Shown piece after piece: positions 62,119-64,000 of a stretch of 64,000 bases of DNA. The first letter of the stretch is position 1; every line of letters begins with the position of its first letter. Below the pieces are notes generated by a model that worked only from the letters and a program-made list of their open reading frames with translations, searched no databases and was not told the DNA's origin. The translations under genes and the position numbers were made by a program. The stretch covers positions 1-64,000 of the forward strand of contig NZ_LRRU01000007.1 of NCBI RefSeq assembly GCF_001641615.1, in the 5' to 3' direction. The DNA comes from Pseudoalteromonas gelatinilytica. GTDB taxonomy: Bacteria > Pseudomonadota > Gammaproteobacteria > Enterobacterales > Alteromonadaceae.

Positions 62119-63330
62119 ATGTCATTGCAATGTGTTTTCCAAGGTTTAAAAACAACTCATCAAACAGCCAGTTCGAACACGAAAAAGTCGCGCGGGCTTT
62201 ATGCATTGTTGGTGACATGTGGGATTGCCCTTACACCAGCGTGTGCTCATCAAGGAGACAATATGACGACTTCCCCTTCAGCATCAATGACGGCCTATGG
62301 CGTACTTGCTGATCAAACGCCAGTTAATCAAGTAACGCTGACTAACAGCAATGGTATTAGCGTTGATGTGATCAACTACGGCGGCATTATCACGCGTATT
62401 GAAACGCCAGATGCAAAAGGCGAAATGGGTAATATTGTACTGGGTTTAGATAACCTAGAAGCGTACACAAAAGCGACAACTTACTACGGTGCAATCATCG
62501 GTCGTTTTGGTAACCGTATCGCAAACGGTAAATTCACCTTAAATGGCACTGAATACCAATTAGCGACTAACGATGGTGACAACCATTTACATGGTGGTGT
62601 GCAAGGTTTCGACAAAAAAGTGTGGAACATGACACCGTTCACGACGCAAAACAGCGCAGGTGTAACCTTAAGTTTAGTGAGCCCTGATGGTGACCAAGGT
62701 TACCCGGGTGAAGTGACGACAGAAGTGACTTACACGCTAACGAACAACAACACGCTAGATATGCAGTTTATTGCTACAACAAGCAAGCCGACCATAATCA
62801 ATATGACGCAACACAGCTACTTTAACCTAGCGGGTAAAGGCGACATTCTTGATCACCAAATGCAAATTAACGCAAAAGCAATTACGCCTGTGGATGGCGG
62901 CTTGATCCCAACTGGTGAGTTGATGGATGTGGCTGGCACACCGTTTGACTTCCGTACTGCTAAAGCAATCGGTCAAGATATCAAAGCAAGCAATGAACAA
63001 CTGAAACTTGGTAAAGGTTATGACCATAACTTTGTGCTTAAAGACACGCCAAGCAATGAACTTGTTGAAGCGGCGACGGTTTACGAAGCAAACTCAGGCC
63101 GTACGTTAACAGTTTACACAGAAGAGCCTGCAGTACAGTTTTATTCAGGTAACTTCTTAGACGGTAGTACTCAGCAAGCGTCTGGCTTAGTGCATAATTT
63201 TAGAAGTGGTTTTTGTTTAGAGCCACAGCATTTCCCTGATGCACCTAATCAGCCAACGTTCCCAAGCACAACATTACTGCCAGGTGACGTGTATTCAACA
63301 CGCATCGTGTACGAATTTGGTACAAAATAA
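62119..63330 (+). CDS. galM: aldose 1-epimerase, secreted lipoprotein-like form
   Basis: 403 residues. The first ~50 form an unusual N-terminus with a hydrophobic stretch and a lipobox-like LTPAC, so it is probably a periplasmic lipoprotein, unlike cytosolic GalM. The mutarotase domain follows: INYGGIITRIETPD, GRFGNRIANGKF, NDGDNHLHGGVQGFDKKVW (catalytic His), MTQHSYFNLAG (second His) and FCLEPQHFPDAPN (Glu base). It would speed anomer exchange of arabinose before uptake. AAAAAGG precedes the ATG; the GH43 gene follows 12 bp downstream. Confidence 0.92.
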   Translation: MSLQCVFQGLKTTHQTASSNTKKSRGLYALLVTCGIALTPACAHQGDNMTTSPSASMTAYGVLADQTPVNQVTLTNSNGISVDVINYGGIITRIETPDAKGEMGNIVLGLDNLEAYTKATTYYGAIIGRFGNRIANGKFTLNGTEYQLATNDGDNHLHGGVQGFDKKVWNMTPFTTQNSAGVTLSLVSPDGDQGYPGEVTTEVTYTLTNNNTLDMQFIATTSKPTIINMTQHSYFNLAGKGDILDHQMQINAKAITPVDGGLIPTGELMDVAGTPFDFRTAKAIGQDIKASNEQLKLGKGYDHNFVLKDTPSNELVEAATVYEANSGRTLTVYTEEPAVQFYSGNFLDGSTQQASGLVHNFRSGFCLEPQHFPDAPNQPTFPSTTLLPGDVYSTRIVYEFGTK

Positions 63331-63342
63331 AGGAACACAAAC

Positions 63343-64000
63343 GTGAAAACAACAAAGCTTAAAAGCGCAATGCAAAAGGCTGGCTTAGCTAGCCTATTTG
63401 CCTTGTCGTTTGGCGCTCTGACGGGCTGTCAGACTACGGCTGGAGACAACACAGCCAAAGCAGATGTCGCAGCCACAGCAAAAGCGCCAATTCAAGATGA
63501 TGGTATTTTTACTAATCCTCTTTTCCCAAATGGCGCCGATCCATGGCTTGAGTATTGGGATGGTAACTATTACCTAACTACAACAACGTGGACTTCTGAG
63601 TTAGTGATGCGTAAATCACCAACATTAGCGGGCCTTGCTGATGCAACACCTATCAATGTTTGGTCTGATTCGAACCCTGAGCGTTGCTGTAACTTCTGGG
63701 CGTTTGAATTCCATCGTCTAAAAGGGCCAAACGGCTACCGTTGGTACATGATGTACACAGCCGGTACTGATGGCACTTTAGATAACCAACACTTAAACGT
63801 ATTAGAAAGTGCCGGTGACGATCCTATGGGTCCATACGAATACAAGGGCGCATTAATGCCTAACGTATGGAACATCGACGGTAACTACCTAACATACAAA
63901 GACAAGCTATATGTAATTTACTCTCAATGGCAGGGCGATCAGCAATTAAACATTATTGCTGAAATGGAAAACCCATGGACTCTGAAGAAGAACTCACCGC
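63343..64000 (+). CDS. GH43 family arabinosidase-like lipoprotein (truncated by window edge)
   Basis: GTG start at 63343 after AAAGGAACACAAAC; the frame stays open to the window end. Signal peptide with lipobox LTGC (MKTTKLKSAMQKAGLASLF then ALSFGALTGC), a short Ala/Lys linker, then a five-bladed propeller start typical of family 43: FTNPLFPNGADPWLEYWDGNY, with the Asp of ADPW as general base, then YLTTTTWTSELVMRKSPTLAGL and NFWAFEFHRL. These enzymes release arabinose or xylose from plant or algal polysaccharides. It belongs to the ara locus as the supplier of arabinose in the periplasm. Confidence 0.88.
   Translation, partial: MKTTKLKSAMQKAGLASLFALSFGALTGCQTTAGDNTAKADVAATAKAPIQDDGIFTNPLFPNGADPWLEYWDGNYYLTTTTWTSELVMRKSPTLAGLADATPINVWSDSNPERCCNFWAFEFHRLKGPNGYRWYMMYTAGTDGTLDNQHLNVLESAGDDPMGPYEYKGALMPNVWNIDGNYLTYKDKLYVIYSQWQGDQQLNIIAEMENPWTLKKNSP

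Overview
The window looks like chromosomal DNA of a marine gammaproteobacterium of the Alteromonadales, most likely Pseudoalteromonas. The reasons are the moderate-to-low GC content, the style of the TonB-dependent receptors and surface proteases, a MipA/OmpV-DUF3019-two-component operon, an inverted-repeat MITE typical of this order, and REP sequences with a REP-associated transposase. The genus is an inference from gene content; no rRNA is present.

Layout. 1-790: REP-like repeats and tandem heptamers. 796-3540: a membrane protein, the lytic transglycosylase MltD and a small barrel-like protein. 3.6-10.9 kb: a sigma-54 two-component pair divergent from an HlyD/MacB-like efflux operon, with a good sigma-54 promoter and inverted repeats between them. 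10.99-11.87 kb: a REP transposase (RAYT) flanked by seven copies of a ~58 bp REP repeat. 11.9-15.3 kb: an acetyltransferase, a DeoR regulator and glmS. 15.4-24.8 kb: a secreted D-aminoacylase, TonB receptor, membrane-bound AraC regulator, M20 peptidase, esterase and serine hydrolase. A shared motif links several of their promoters; N-acyl-amino-acid or peptide scavenging is plausible.

25.0-37.6 kb is an RNA-repair island, the most remarkable part. It holds (i) rtcB2-prfH, for rescue and repair of ribosomes with a cut decoding centre; (ii) an ATP-dependent RNA ligase with an HD-polynucleotide kinase; and (iii) a sigma-54 operon slipin-rtcB-rtcA-cca-rlaP divergent from its CARF-domain activator rtcR. 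The leader of operon (iii) carries two directly abutting tRNA-like modules. Each has canonical D and T arms but only a 5-nt anticodon loop. They are preceded by a 72-nt foldback that begins at the predicted transcription start. The leaders of (i) and (ii) also carry short or start-stop ORFs followed by structured RNA. A 263-bp MITE between prfH and a phosphatase gene supplies coding sequence to both. Together these suggest a dedicated damage-sensing and RNA-healing locus with tRNA mimics built into its mRNA.

37.7-53.6 kb: a tricorn-like protease, DUF3297 protein, TonB-C protein, siderophore-type receptor with an overlapping DUF1624 membrane acyltransferase, a large subtilase with a GlyGly-CTERM-like tail, and a MipA/DUF3019/response regulator/kinase operon. 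54.0-64.0 kb: an L-arabinose locus (tkt, tal, araB, araD, araA, HAD phosphatase, periplasmic aldose epimerase, truncated GH43 lipoprotein) that would release arabinose, isomerise and phosphorylate it, and feed D-xylulose-5-phosphate into the pentose-phosphate pathway.
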